From CAISIP01 sp031383745 (GTDB taxonomy: Bacteria > Pseudomonadota > Gammaproteobacteria > Burkholderiales > Burkholderiaceae_C), in assembly GCA_031383745.1 (NCBI GenBank), contig JANMZX010000693.1, positions 1 through 12,330 of the forward strand: a stretch of DNA of 12,330 nt. The letters are read 5' to 3'. Position numbers and translations under genes: made by a program. Each line of letters starts with the position of its first letter. Position 1 is the first letter of the stretch. The notes below the pieces were generated by a model that was not told the origin of the DNA, did no database searches, and saw only the letters and a list, made by a program, of their open reading frames with translations. Positions 1-7,700 of this stretch are shown piece after piece.

Positions 1-1
1 T

Positions 2-1159
2 GGCAGTTACGAGGCCGCCCTTGCCGCCAGCAGCGACGCATTCCCAGCCGCAGCACATACCGTGTTCCCGCAAGACCCCTTCGCCATCGTTTACACCAGC
101 GGCACCACCGGGCTGCCCAAGGGCATCCTGTTCGACCACGCCGCCGCATTGCAGCACGGTACGGTGGCCTGCCTGGAATACGAGGTCGACGCGAACACGC
201 GTTACCTGATCCAGATTCCGCACAACTCCTGCGTCAACATCACCATCGTGCCGGTACTGATGGCCGGTGCGGCGGTGGGTTTTGCCGAAAGCCGAGGCTT
301 CAGCGGACCGGCCCTGTGCGACGCGGTCGAGCGTCACCGCGTGACGCACACCTTCCTGGTGCCGACCATGCTCGCCACGCTGCTGGAACAGGACCCGGGC
401 GACTTCCCGCGCAGGCTGTCGTCGATCACCACGCTCGGTTATGGCTCGTCGCCGATACCCACCGAGCGCCTGCGTACCCTGGTCGCCCGGTACGGCCCGA
501 TCTTCATCCAGCTCTACGGCATGGCCGAGATCGCGTCCATCGGCACTCTGCTGCGCAAGCAGGACCACGTCCACGCACTCACCGACAAGTCCCATCTGCT
601 GGCCTCGTGCGGGCAGCCGTCCTACGCCACCACGGTGCAGCTGGTCGACCCGGCGGGGGCGGATGTTGCGCCGGGCGAAACCGGCGAAATCATCTTCGGC
701 GGCCCGCACACCATGCTGGGTTACTTTCGGGAGCCCGAGCGCACCGGCAAGGCCTTGATCGGCGGCTGGCTGCATTCGGGCGACGTGGGGCGCGTCGACG
801 ACGAGGGCTATTTCTACATCGTCGATCGCATCAAGGACCTGATCATCCGCGGTGGCTACAACCTGGCGCCGAGCGAGGTCGAGGCGGTGCTGTACACGCA
901 CCCGGCCGTGCTGGATGCAGCGGTCGTCGGCATCCCGGACGACAAGTGGGGCGAGGCGGTGCTGGCGGTGGTGGCGCTCAAACCGGGGCTGTCTGTGTCG
1001 CCGGATGACCTGCTGCAGATCTGTCGCGCGTCGACGCTCTCCTCCATCAAACAGCCCGAGCGCGTGGAGATCGTCGACAGCATGCCGCGCAACACCATCG
1101 GGAAGATCGACAAGAAGGCGGTGCGGGAGACGTACTGGGCCGGGCGGCGCAAGGTGTGA
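2..1159 (+). CDS. Acyl-CoA ligase (AMP-forming, ANL superfamily), 5' end outside window
   Basis: Forms an acyl-CoA from a carboxylic acid, ATP and CoA through an acyl-adenylate, in the cytoplasm. The frame is open from base 2, so the first visible residue is not the start; the GTG at 62 lies just before the P-loop and would leave out most of the N-terminal domain. In the 385 visible residues: P-loop TSGTTGLPKG (32-41), the A5 motif as YGMAE (172-176), SGD with DRIKD (A7/A8, 259-280) and the C-terminal NTIGK, whose Lys368 is the expected adenylation lysine. A complete ligase usually has about 500-560 residues, so roughly 130-170 are missing. The Ala in YGMAE, where YGxTE is usual, is a minor oddity. 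The fold is certain; the substrate is unknown. It is convergent with the downstream hydrolase across 105 bp, in which I see no convincing terminator. Confidence 0.95.
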   Translation, partial: GSYEAALAASSDAFPAAAHTVFPQDPFAIVYTSGTTGLPKGILFDHAAALQHGTVACLEYEVDANTRYLIQIPHNSCVNITIVPVLMAGAAVGFAESRGFSGPALCDAVERHRVTHTFLVPTMLATLLEQDPGDFPRRLSSITTLGYGSSPIPTERLRTLVARYGPIFIQLYGMAEIASIGTLLRKQDHVHALTDKSHLLASCGQPSYATTVQLVDPAGADVAPGETGEIIFGGPHTMLGYFREPERTGKALIGGWLHSGDVGRVDDEGYFYIVDRIKDLIIRGGYNLAPSEVEAVLYTHPAVLDAAVVGIPDDKWGEAVLAVVALKPGLSVSPDDLLQICRASTLSSIKQPERVEIVDSMPRNTIGKIDKKAVRETYWAGRRKV

Positions 1160-1264
1160 CCTTGGAGCGTGTTACTGGCGGGCTTTCCAGCGTGCTCCTT
1201 GGTGGCGCTGGGGGCCGAAGTACTGCCCTGCGTTCGTGTCCTCCGCCGGCCTGCGGGCGTGTCC

Positions 1265-2254
1265 TCAGCCCATCAGGCCCTTGTGATCCATCCAGGCCTG
1301 GATATGGGCCGCAACGTCATCCGAGTTGGCATCCATCATGGGCAGATGCGAATTGCCCGTGATGCCCCTCAGTGGCAGGTCCAGATCCTCCACATCGGCA
1401 CCCGCAGCCACCAGTGCCGAGCGGTAGCGCTCCACCCGCGGGCGCACCTGCCGCCATACGGCGCTGTCGGCGAGGTGGTCGCCCCATACCAGCAGATGGG
1501 GAATGCCGGCCAGCCGTGTCAGATCGTTCGATGCCGGATCCGGAAAACCGGAGGGCTCCACCGCGACGATCGCGCGCACCTTGTCGGGATGCGCCAGCGC
1601 CATGGCAAAGGCGAAATTGCCGCCCTGGCTGTGCGTGATGACCACGAACGGCCCGTGCTCGCGAGCCAGCGCGTTGTACGCGGCCTGCACGGCAGCCTCG
1701 GTGCTGACCCAGCGCGGCATGCTCTGTTTCATGAACTGGTCGAATGCCTGGGCCGGGAACAAGGTGTCGCCGTGGGGCTTGCTGGCTCCCACAGCGCCGG
1801 CCCAGGAGCCGTCGGCGCCGATGCGAAACAGTTCCCAGGCCTCTGCCTTGGTGCGAAACACGGGGTCGCCCTGGAAGAACTGGGGGCTTCTTGCCCAGGA
1901 GGCGCGGCCCCGCTCGACAGCGTCGGCGACGAATACATCGTGCCCGGCCTGCAGAAACCAGCGCTGCCACCCTGGCTGGCCATCCGGCTTGGTCTCGTAC
2001 ATGGTGCCGCACAGGCCACCGCCATGCATCAGCAACAGCGGAAAGGATGCGCGCGGCCGGGCCAGGCGCACATACTGCACATACATCTGCTCGATCTCGA
2101 ACTCGCCGTTGGGGTCGATCCGGATCCGCGGGCTGCCCGGCGAAAAGCAGATCTCCTGCGGGGGCAGTCCCTCCAGGCAGGCACTGCGGCCACCGACATG
2201 CAAGCTGCCGATATCGCGGACCTGCAGAACGCCAGCCGGATCGTGGAGTTGCAA
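1265..2254 (-). CDS. Alpha/beta hydrolase of the esterase 713 type, TTG start
   Basis: Probable carboxylester hydrolase of 329 residues. The resemblance to Alcaligenes esterase 713 (structure 1QLW), judged from memory, runs through much of the chain: an HGGG-containing oxyanion segment (77-80) followed by YETKPDG; the nucleophile elbow HSQGG with Ser209; Glu233 in VEPSG as the acid, following a different strand from the usual Asp; and His303 in GNSH. All three triad residues are present. Esterase 713 has adjacent cysteines in HGCC; here they are glycines. The TTG start at 2254 is chosen because AGGAGA lies 6 nt upstream. Longer ATG starts at 2293 or 2311 lack such a site and would nearly abut the P450 start. 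No signal peptide is visible, so a cytoplasmic location is inferred. It is divergent from the P450 operon and may release the acid that the operon degrades; this is inference. Confidence 0.9.
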   Translation of the reverse strand: MQLHDPAGVLQVRDIGSLHVGGRSACLEGLPPQEICFSPGSPRIRIDPNGEFEIEQMYVQYVRLARPRASFPLLLMHGGGLCGTMYETKPDGQPGWQRWFLQAGHDVFVADAVERGRASWARSPQFFQGDPVFRTKAEAWELFRIGADGSWAGAVGASKPHGDTLFPAQAFDQFMKQSMPRWVSTEAAVQAAYNALAREHGPFVVITHSQGGNFAFAMALAHPDKVRAIVAVEPSGFPDPASNDLTRLAGIPHLLVWGDHLADSAVWRQVRPRVERYRSALVAAGADVEDLDLPLRGITGNSHLPMMDANSDDVAAHIQAWMDHKGLMG

Positions 2255-2260
2255 GGGTTT

Positions 2261-2266
2261 TCTCCT
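2261..2266 (-). promoter_or_regulatory. Ribosome binding site AGGAGA that fixes a TTG start
   Basis: On the minus strand AGGAGA is followed by six bases and then TTG, the ideal spacing. No comparable site precedes the in-frame ATG codons at 2293 and 2311. This shortens the hydrolase to 329 residues and frees about 60 bp for divergent promoters. Confidence 0.75.
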
Positions 2267-2272
2267 ATGCCC

Positions 2273-2292
2273 TGTAGTGGGTTGGCCACACA
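2273..2292. promoter_or_regulatory. Imperfect palindrome in the divergent gap, possible operator
   Basis: The arms TGT-A-GTGG and CCAC-ACA flank GTTGG. They match over seven bases apart from one extra A in the left arm. The element sits in the middle of the only intergenic space (2255-2314) between the divergent hydrolase and the P450 operon, where a regulator controlling both would bind. Arms this short can arise by chance, no regulator gene is in the window, and I could not place confident -35/-10 boxes here. Confidence 0.25.
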
Positions 2293-2314
2293 TGGTAAGT
2301 GATACGCTCATGGA

Positions 2315-3535
2315 ATGAACGATTTCGTTGTACCTGTCTACGACCCGACGGATGCCGCCACGCGGCGCGACCCGTTTCCGCTGTACGAGGCCCTGCAGGC
2401 GCGGGACCCGGTGCACTGGAGCCCCGCACTGCGCAGCTGGATCGTCACCCGTTATGAGGACGTGAAGGTGGTTCTGGCCGCACCCACCATGTCATCCGAC
2501 CGCCTGACCCCGTTCTATGCCTCCCTCAAGGACGAGCGCCGCGACATCCTCTCCGGCGTCATGCGCTACCTGAACCTGTGGCTGGTCTTCAAGTCACCGC
2601 CGGAGCACACGCGTCTGCGCCGCATTCTCAACGCGGTATTCACGCCGGCGGTCGTGGCTGCCATGGAGCAGGGAATCCGCAATACCTTCGAGCACATCCT
2701 GGCCGGCCTGGAGCCACGCCGCGAAATGGACTTCATGAAGGATGTGGCCGTGCTGCTGCCGGCCTACGTGATCCTGGACATGATGAACGTGCCCCGCGAG
2801 GACTTCCCGCGCATCAAGGTGTGGTCCGACTGGCTGCGGCTGTTCATCGGCACCGCGCAGGGCGAAGGCGACAAGTACCGAATGGCCCGCGAAGGTGCCG
2901 ACCGCATGTCGGACTACTTCCGCGCCGTCATTGCCCGGCGCCGGTCCGAACCGGGTGACGACATCATCAGCCGCATGGTCGCAGTGCGGGACGAAGCTGG
3001 CGGCCTGAGCGAGGACGAACTGGTGGCCTGTTGCATGCTGATCCTGTTTGGTGGCCACGAGACCACGACCAACCTGCTGGGCAGTGCCATAGCCGCACTG
3101 CTGCGGCATCCGGACCAGCTGCAACGCCTGCATGCCGAGCCTGCGCTCATCCAGAGTGCCGTCGAGGAGTTTTTGCGCTACGACGGCCCGAGCAACAGCA
3201 TGGTCCGATTGGTGGCCACCGACCACGACCTCGGCGGCAAGGCGCTGCACCAGGGCGAACGGGTGTTTGCCATGATCAACGCGGCCAACCGCGACCCGCG
3301 CCAATTCGACCAACCGCATGCGCTGAACCTCGGCCGGCGGCCCAATCGCCACCTGACATTCGGCCAGGGCGTGCATTTCTGTCTGGGTGCGCCGCTGGCA
3401 CGGCTGGAAGCACGCATCTGCATCGGTGAACTGGTGGCCCGGTTCCCGCAGATGCGTGCCGGCAGCCAGCCGGCAACGTGGATCGATGCCATGATCATGC
3501 GCGGCCCCGAGTCTCTGCCGCTGGTCCTGGCCTGA
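2315..3535 (+). CDS. Cytochrome P450 (bacterial, soluble)
   Basis: Haem-thiolate monooxygenase of 406 residues, the normal length for a soluble bacterial P450, with no membrane anchor. Visible landmarks: C-helix HTRLRR (98-103), I-helix oxygen-binding segment GGHETT (246-251), ExxR as E285-F-L-R288, and the haem loop FGQGVHFCLG (349-358) with Cys356 as the axial ligand. In the I-helix, His248-Glu249 replaces the more common Asp/Glu pattern before the Thr pair; GGHETT is frequent among bacterial CYPs. Such enzymes usually need a ferredoxin and reductase, and none is encoded here. The ATG at 2315 overlaps the TGA of a tiny upstream frame (2292-2318), and no good Shine-Dalgarno site is visible. 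It is first in a run with two thiolases, a ligase and a binding protein, so hydroxylation of a catabolic substrate or CoA-pathway intermediate is inferred. CYP family and substrate are unknown. Confidence 0.97.
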   Translation: MNDFVVPVYDPTDAATRRDPFPLYEALQARDPVHWSPALRSWIVTRYEDVKVVLAAPTMSSDRLTPFYASLKDERRDILSGVMRYLNLWLVFKSPPEHTRLRRILNAVFTPAVVAAMEQGIRNTFEHILAGLEPRREMDFMKDVAVLLPAYVILDMMNVPREDFPRIKVWSDWLRLFIGTAQGEGDKYRMAREGADRMSDYFRAVIARRRSEPGDDIISRMVAVRDEAGGLSEDELVACCMLILFGGHETTTNLLGSAIAALLRHPDQLQRLHAEPALIQSAVEEFLRYDGPSNSMVRLVATDHDLGGKALHQGERVFAMINAANRDPRQFDQPHALNLGRRPNRHLTFGQGVHFCLGAPLARLEARICIGELVARFPQMRAGSQPATWIDAMIMRGPESLPLVLA

Positions 3536-3547
3536 CCTCCCCCGCCT

Positions 3548-3553
3548 GAGGAG
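3548..3553 (+). promoter_or_regulatory. Ribosome binding site GAGGAG that fixes a GTG start
   Basis: GAGGAG lies 7 nt before the GTG at 3561. An in-frame TTG at 3555 would be only 1 nt from this site, too close to use, so GTG is the start of the thiolase-fold gene. Confidence 0.8.
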
Positions 3554-3560
3554 TTTGCCC

Positions 3561-4811
3561 GTGGAAGATGTCTATCTCATCGGCGTGTCCTGCACGCCCT
3601 TCGGCAAGCAGCCCGAACGCAGTTTCAAGGACCTGACCCGCCAGGCCTACCTGGAAGTACTGGCCGACGCCGGCCTGGCCGATGGCAGCCGGATCGAACA
3701 AGCCTGGTTCGGAAACTGTGGCATGGGCAGTTTCGGGCAGCGCAACATCCGCGGGCAGGTCTGCTTCACGCCGCTGGTACGCGAGGGCCTTTTCCCCGAA
3801 CGTGTGCCCATGGTCAATGTAGAGGGCGGTTGCGCCACCGCCTCCATGGCCCTGCACGGCGCCTGGAAGGACATCCTGTCGGGCCAGGCAGACATGTCCC
3901 TGGCGATCGGCGTCGAGAAGACATTTTTCCCCGGTGACGCCGCCCGCACCCAGGAGATTTTCGAAGGTGGCATCGACCAGCTGGACCCCGACGAATGGAT
4001 GGCCTGCTACCGCGCCGCCGGAGAAGCCTGCGGCAAGCCCTTCGCGCCCCACGATGGCGGCGGCACGCTGTTCATGGACACCTATGCCATGCAGGCGGCC
4101 TACCACATGAAGGTGTACGGCACCACGCGCGAGCAGATCGCCTTCGGTGCCTCCAAGAACCACGCCATGGGGGCGCTCAACCCCAAGGCGCAATACCGCT
4201 TCGAGGTGTCCCCGCAGCAAGTGCTCGATGACCGCTTGGTGAGCTGGCCACTCACGCGTGCCATGTGTGCGCCCATTGGCGACGGCGCTGCGGCGGCCCT
4301 GTTGTGTTCGGCCAGCGCGCTGGCCGGCCTGCCTGCCGCCGTGCGTGAACGTGCGGTGCGGGTACGCGCCAGCGTTCTGACCGGTGGCAAGTACCGGGCG
4401 CTCGACGAGCCCGGGCTGTCGCAGGTCGCCGCGCGCAGGGCGTATGCGATGGCTGGCGTGCAGCCACAGGACATCGACGTGGCCGAGGTCCACGATGCCA
4501 CGGCTTTCTGCGAGATCTACCAGGCCGAGATGCTGGGCTTTTGCGCTCTCGGTGCCGGCGGCGCGTTCATCGGCGGCGGTGCCACTGCGCTGGGCGGGCA
4601 GATCCCGGTCAATGTGTCGGGCGGTTTGGTGTCCAAGGGCCATCCGGTAGGAGCAACCGGGCTGTCGATGGTCTACGAACTCACGGCGCAGCTGCGCGGC
4701 GAATGTGGCCCGCGGCAGGTGCGGGGCGCAGACCTCGCCCTGGCCGAAAACGGCGGCGGGGTGATCGGCTTCGAGGAGGCGGCATGCGCGATCACGCTGC
4801 TGCAACGCTGA
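3561..4811 (+). CDS. SCP2-type thiolase / acetyl-CoA acyltransferase-like protein
   Basis: Thiolase-fold enzyme of 416 residues, expected to cleave or form a C-C bond on an acyl-CoA thioester in the cytoplasm. The nucleophilic cysteine is Cys91 in EGGCATAS. His311 sits in HDATA, the position of HDCF in SCP2/SCP-x thiolases and of NEAF in classical ones. His361 is in SKGHPVGATG. The C-terminus has ENGGG (397-401) where classical thiolases have the second cysteine (CxG), and the HDCF cysteine is replaced by Ala, so neither recognised acid/base cysteine is present; Cys317 in AFCE is the nearest alternative. SCP2-type enzymes often act on alpha-methyl-branched or steroid side-chain CoA thioesters. 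No DUF35 partner, as used by some steroid aldolases of this fold, is seen. It starts 25 bp after the P450 and 1 bp separates it from the ligase. Confidence 0.92.
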   Translation: MEDVYLIGVSCTPFGKQPERSFKDLTRQAYLEVLADAGLADGSRIEQAWFGNCGMGSFGQRNIRGQVCFTPLVREGLFPERVPMVNVEGGCATASMALHGAWKDILSGQADMSLAIGVEKTFFPGDAARTQEIFEGGIDQLDPDEWMACYRAAGEACGKPFAPHDGGGTLFMDTYAMQAAYHMKVYGTTREQIAFGASKNHAMGALNPKAQYRFEVSPQQVLDDRLVSWPLTRAMCAPIGDGAAAALLCSASALAGLPAAVRERAVRVRASVLTGGKYRALDEPGLSQVAARRAYAMAGVQPQDIDVAEVHDATAFCEIYQAEMLGFCALGAGGAFIGGGATALGGQIPVNVSGGLVSKGHPVGATGLSMVYELTAQLRGECGPRQVRGADLALAENGGGVIGFEEAACAITLLQR

Positions 4812-4812
4812 G

Positions 4813-6459
4813 ATGACCGCTTCCGAGTCACTGCCCCCGACGCTGTTCGATGCTTTTGCACAGGCACGTGCACGCGCACCGGCTTTGCCCTTCCTCGCCG
4901 AATCGGCGATCGGCGGCGGCCGGCAGTGGAGTTTTGCCCAGGCCGGCGACGAGGTCGACCGGCTCAGTGCGCTGTATGGCGCCAAGGGCTGGGGGCCTGG
5001 CCACCGCGTGGCGCTGGCGGTGGGCAATCACCCGCGCCACTTCTTTCATTTTCTGGCGCTCAACCGCCTGGGTGCGTCCATCGTGCCCTTGAACCCCGAC
5101 CACCGTGCCGGCGAGATCCGCCACGCGTTGCGCCTGGCCCGGGTGGATCTGGTGGTGGCGCTGCCAGATCGTCATGCGGTGGTGGCCGAGGCCATCGCCA
5201 CCGAGGCAGACCTGTGCCGGATGCCCCATCTGCTGCACGACCAGCTGGCCACGTCACTCGGACAGGCGCCCCGTGCGGCCCAGCCGCCGGGCGACGCCTG
5301 GCGGCGCGAGCTGGCGATCCTGTTCACCTCCGGCACGTCGGGTCTGCCCAAGGGCTGCATCCTGACCAACGAATATGTACTCACGGCCGGCGCCTGGTAC
5401 CGCGACCTCGGCGGTGCATTGACACTGCGCCACGGACAGGAGCGTCTGCTCAACCCGCTGCCGGTTTTTCACATGAACTGCGGCATGACCACGATCGCCA
5501 CCATGTGCCTGACCGACAACTGCCTGGTACTGCCAGACCGGTTCCATGCAAGCACCTGGTGGGAAGATTGTGTGCGCTCCGGTGCCACCGGCATCCACTA
5601 CCTGGGCATCATGCCGCCGGCCTTGTTCAAGCAGCCGCCCGTTCCTTGGGAGACGCAGCACCACGTGCGGTTCGGTCTGGGCGCGGGCTGCGACCCGAGT
5701 CTGCATGCGGCGGTCGAGCAGCGCTTCGGCTTTCCGTTTGTCGAAGTCTGGGGCATGACCGAGACCGGCCGCTTTCTCGCCAACCAGCATGCGCCACGGC
5801 ACACCGATACCCGCGCGTTCGGTCGGCAGGCGGTGCCACTGGAAGTGCGGGTGGTCGACGACCAGGGCCGCGACCTGCCCGACGACAGTGCCGGCGAGTT
5901 GCTGGTACGCGCGCGCGGCCCCGACCCCCGCCAGGGCTTCTTTTCGGGTTATCTCGACGACGAGTCCGCCACACAACAGGCCTGGCGCGATGGGTGGTTC
6001 CATACCGGCGACGTGGTGCGGCGCGACGCCACCGGCATGCTGTATTTCGTGGACCGCCGCAAGGACATGATCCGGCGCTCCGGCGAAAACATCTCGGCCG
6101 CCGACGTGGAGGCTGCGCTTTCAGCACACCCGGCCGTCGTCCGCGTGGCGGTGCTGGCGGTGCCCGACGAGATGCGCGATGAAGAAGTGCTTGCAGTCGT
6201 GGTGCCGGCGGCCGATGTGCACCCTGGTGAAGACACCGCGCGGACCCTGGTGCACCATTGCCTGGCGGAGCTGGCCTACTACAAGGCGCCAGGCTGGGTC
6301 GTGTTTCGCACAGAACTGCCCGTCACTGCCACCAACAAGCTGCAAAAGAACCGGATTTTCGCGACCGGGAGCGACATGCTGGCCGATGCATTCGACATGC
6401 GTGCACTCAAGAAGCGCCAAACCGCTGCCTCGGGCACCCCCTCCCCGGCTGGCACCTGA
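4813..6459 (+). CDS. Acyl-CoA ligase (AMP-forming), CaiC-like
   Basis: Complete ANL-superfamily ligase of 548 residues that would activate a carboxylic acid to its CoA thioester. Motifs in order: P-loop TSGTSGLPKG (172-181), A5 GMTET (314-318), A7 HTGD (397-400), A8 DRRKD (414-418) followed by RRSGENIS, and A10 TATNK with Lys509 as the adenylation lysine. The GENIS segment and overall pattern recall the crotonobetaine/carnitine-CoA ligase group; that is a family resemblance, not evidence for a carnitine substrate. The preceding thiolase stop and this ATG are separated by one base (TGA-G-ATG), and no Shine-Dalgarno site is obvious, so translational coupling is likely. The last 25 or so residues are polar, low in complexity and probably disordered. 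Substrate unknown. Confidence 0.95.
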   Translation: MTASESLPPTLFDAFAQARARAPALPFLAESAIGGGRQWSFAQAGDEVDRLSALYGAKGWGPGHRVALAVGNHPRHFFHFLALNRLGASIVPLNPDHRAGEIRHALRLARVDLVVALPDRHAVVAEAIATEADLCRMPHLLHDQLATSLGQAPRAAQPPGDAWRRELAILFTSGTSGLPKGCILTNEYVLTAGAWYRDLGGALTLRHGQERLLNPLPVFHMNCGMTTIATMCLTDNCLVLPDRFHASTWWEDCVRSGATGIHYLGIMPPALFKQPPVPWETQHHVRFGLGAGCDPSLHAAVEQRFGFPFVEVWGMTETGRFLANQHAPRHTDTRAFGRQAVPLEVRVVDDQGRDLPDDSAGELLVRARGPDPRQGFFSGYLDDESATQQAWRDGWFHTGDVVRRDATGMLYFVDRRKDMIRRSGENISAADVEAALSAHPAVVRVAVLAVPDEMRDEEVLAVVVPAADVHPGEDTARTLVHHCLAELAYYKAPGWVVFRTELPVTATNKLQKNRIFATGSDMLADAFDMRALKKRQTAASGTPSPAGT

Positions 6460-6476
6460 AGCAGGAAAGCAACACC

Positions 6477-7664
6477 ATGGCACCTGAGATCATCCTGAGC
6501 GCGCCCGCCCGTACCCCGCTGGGGGATTTCGGCCGCAGCTTCAAGGACACACCACTGACACAGCTGGCAGTGCATGCCGCACGCGCCAGCATGGAGCGCA
6601 GCGGCCTGCAGTACGCCGATATCGACCATCTGGTCTACGCCAACACGGTGCCGGTCGACCACGACAGCCTGTTCGGCGCACGCGTGGTGTCGGTGGCGAT
6701 GGGCCTGCCACATGCGGTGAGCGCCCTGACCGTGAGCCGCGGCTGCGGCGCCGGGCTGCAGGCCATCGTGTCGGCGGCGGAGCAGATCCTCTCCGGCCAC
6801 TCCGACATCGCGCTGGCCGGTGGCGCCGAAAACTACAGCCGGGCACCCTTCGTGCTGCGCACCGGCCGCTGGGGCCACAAGCGCGGCGACCAGAACCTGC
6901 AGGATCTGCTGGAGAACACCTACCGCGATCCGTTCTCGCGCGCCTACATGGGTGAAACCGCAGAGAACATTGCACGCAGCTTCGGCTACACCCGCGAGGC
7001 CATGGACGAATGGGCCCTGATGAGCCAGCAACGCGCGGGGCGCGCCATCGCCAGCGGCTTCCTCGCGCGCCAGATCGAGCCGATCGAGGTGGGCGAGGGG
7101 CGCCATCGCCAGCTGATGACCAGCGACGAGTTTCCGCGGCCTGACATCACCCTGGAGCGCCTGCGCCAGTTGCGTCCATCCTTTGCCAAAGACGGCACGG
7201 TCACCGCCGGCAATGCCAGCGGTGTGACCGACGGTGCGGCGTTCATGGTCGTGGCCAGCGCAGATGCGGCACGTGCCCGCGGGCTGCAGCCACAGGCCCG
7301 GGTGTGCGACTGGGCCACCGTGGGTGTAGACCCGCAGCTGATGGGCATCGGCCCGGTGCCAGCGGTACGCAAGCTGCTCGCCCGGACTGGCCTGCAAGTG
7401 GCGGACATCGATTATTTCGAGGTCAACGAGGCGTTTGCCGTAGTCAACCTGCATGCCGAGCGCGAGCTGGGCCTGCCGCGCGACCGCACCAATCTGTACG
7501 GCGGTGCAATTTCCGTCGGCCACCCGCCCGGTGCCACCGGCTTGCGCATGACCATGACGGCGATGCATCACCTGCAGGATGTGCAGGGCCATTACGCCAT
7601 CGTTACGATGTGCATCGGAGCTGGTCAGGGCATGGCGATGCTGATCGAGAACCTGATGCGCTGA
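6477..7664 (+). CDS. Thiolase (acetyl-CoA C-acyltransferase family)
   Basis: Classical biosynthetic/degradative thiolase of 395 residues, the family's normal length. Catalytic features are all in place: nucleophile Cys90 in SRGCGAG, N317-EAF-320, His349 in SVGHPPGATG, and the second cysteine Cys379 in CIGAGQG. It would perform CoA-dependent cleavage of a 3-ketoacyl-CoA, or the reverse Claisen condensation. The ATG at 6477 is preceded by AGGAAA with 8 nt spacing; the frame stays open further upstream, but that stretch overlaps the ligase and does not look like protein. It lies 17 bp after the ligase, in the same presumed operon. Having a classical and an SCP2-type thiolase in one operon suggests two different chain-cleavage steps, for example a straight and a branched or cyclic portion of one substrate. 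That split is inference. Confidence 0.96.
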   Translation: MAPEIILSAPARTPLGDFGRSFKDTPLTQLAVHAARASMERSGLQYADIDHLVYANTVPVDHDSLFGARVVSVAMGLPHAVSALTVSRGCGAGLQAIVSAAEQILSGHSDIALAGGAENYSRAPFVLRTGRWGHKRGDQNLQDLLENTYRDPFSRAYMGETAENIARSFGYTREAMDEWALMSQQRAGRAIASGFLARQIEPIEVGEGRHRQLMTSDEFPRPDITLERLRQLRPSFAKDGTVTAGNASGVTDGAAFMVVASADAARARGLQPQARVCDWATVGVDPQLMGIGPVPAVRKLLARTGLQVADIDYFEVNEAFAVVNLHAERELGLPRDRTNLYGGAISVGHPPGATGLRMTMTAMHHLQDVQGHYAIVTMCIGAGQGMAMLIENLMR

Positions 7665-7700
7665 CGACCAAAGACTTCATCAACCACAAGGAGACATTCC

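Noticed and set aside
1160..1264. Possible bidirectional terminator between the convergent ligase and hydrolase genes
   Set aside because: There is only a five-base GGAGC/GCTCC pairing with a long loop and no T tract.
3495..5027. 510-codon open frame on the minus strand opposite the SCP2-type thiolase and the start of the ligase
   Set aside because: The composition is rich in His, Gly, Arg and Ala with no family motif, and the opposite strand holds two clearly recognisable genes. It is a by-product of GC-rich codon usage.
6258..6476. Upstream extension of the classical thiolase frame
   Set aside because: It overlaps the ligase C-terminus out of frame, and a good ribosome site precedes the ATG at 6477.
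6279..7592. 437-codon open frame on the minus strand opposite the classical thiolase
   Set aside because: There are no recognisable domains and the plus-strand thiolase has all its catalytic motifs. Shadow frame.
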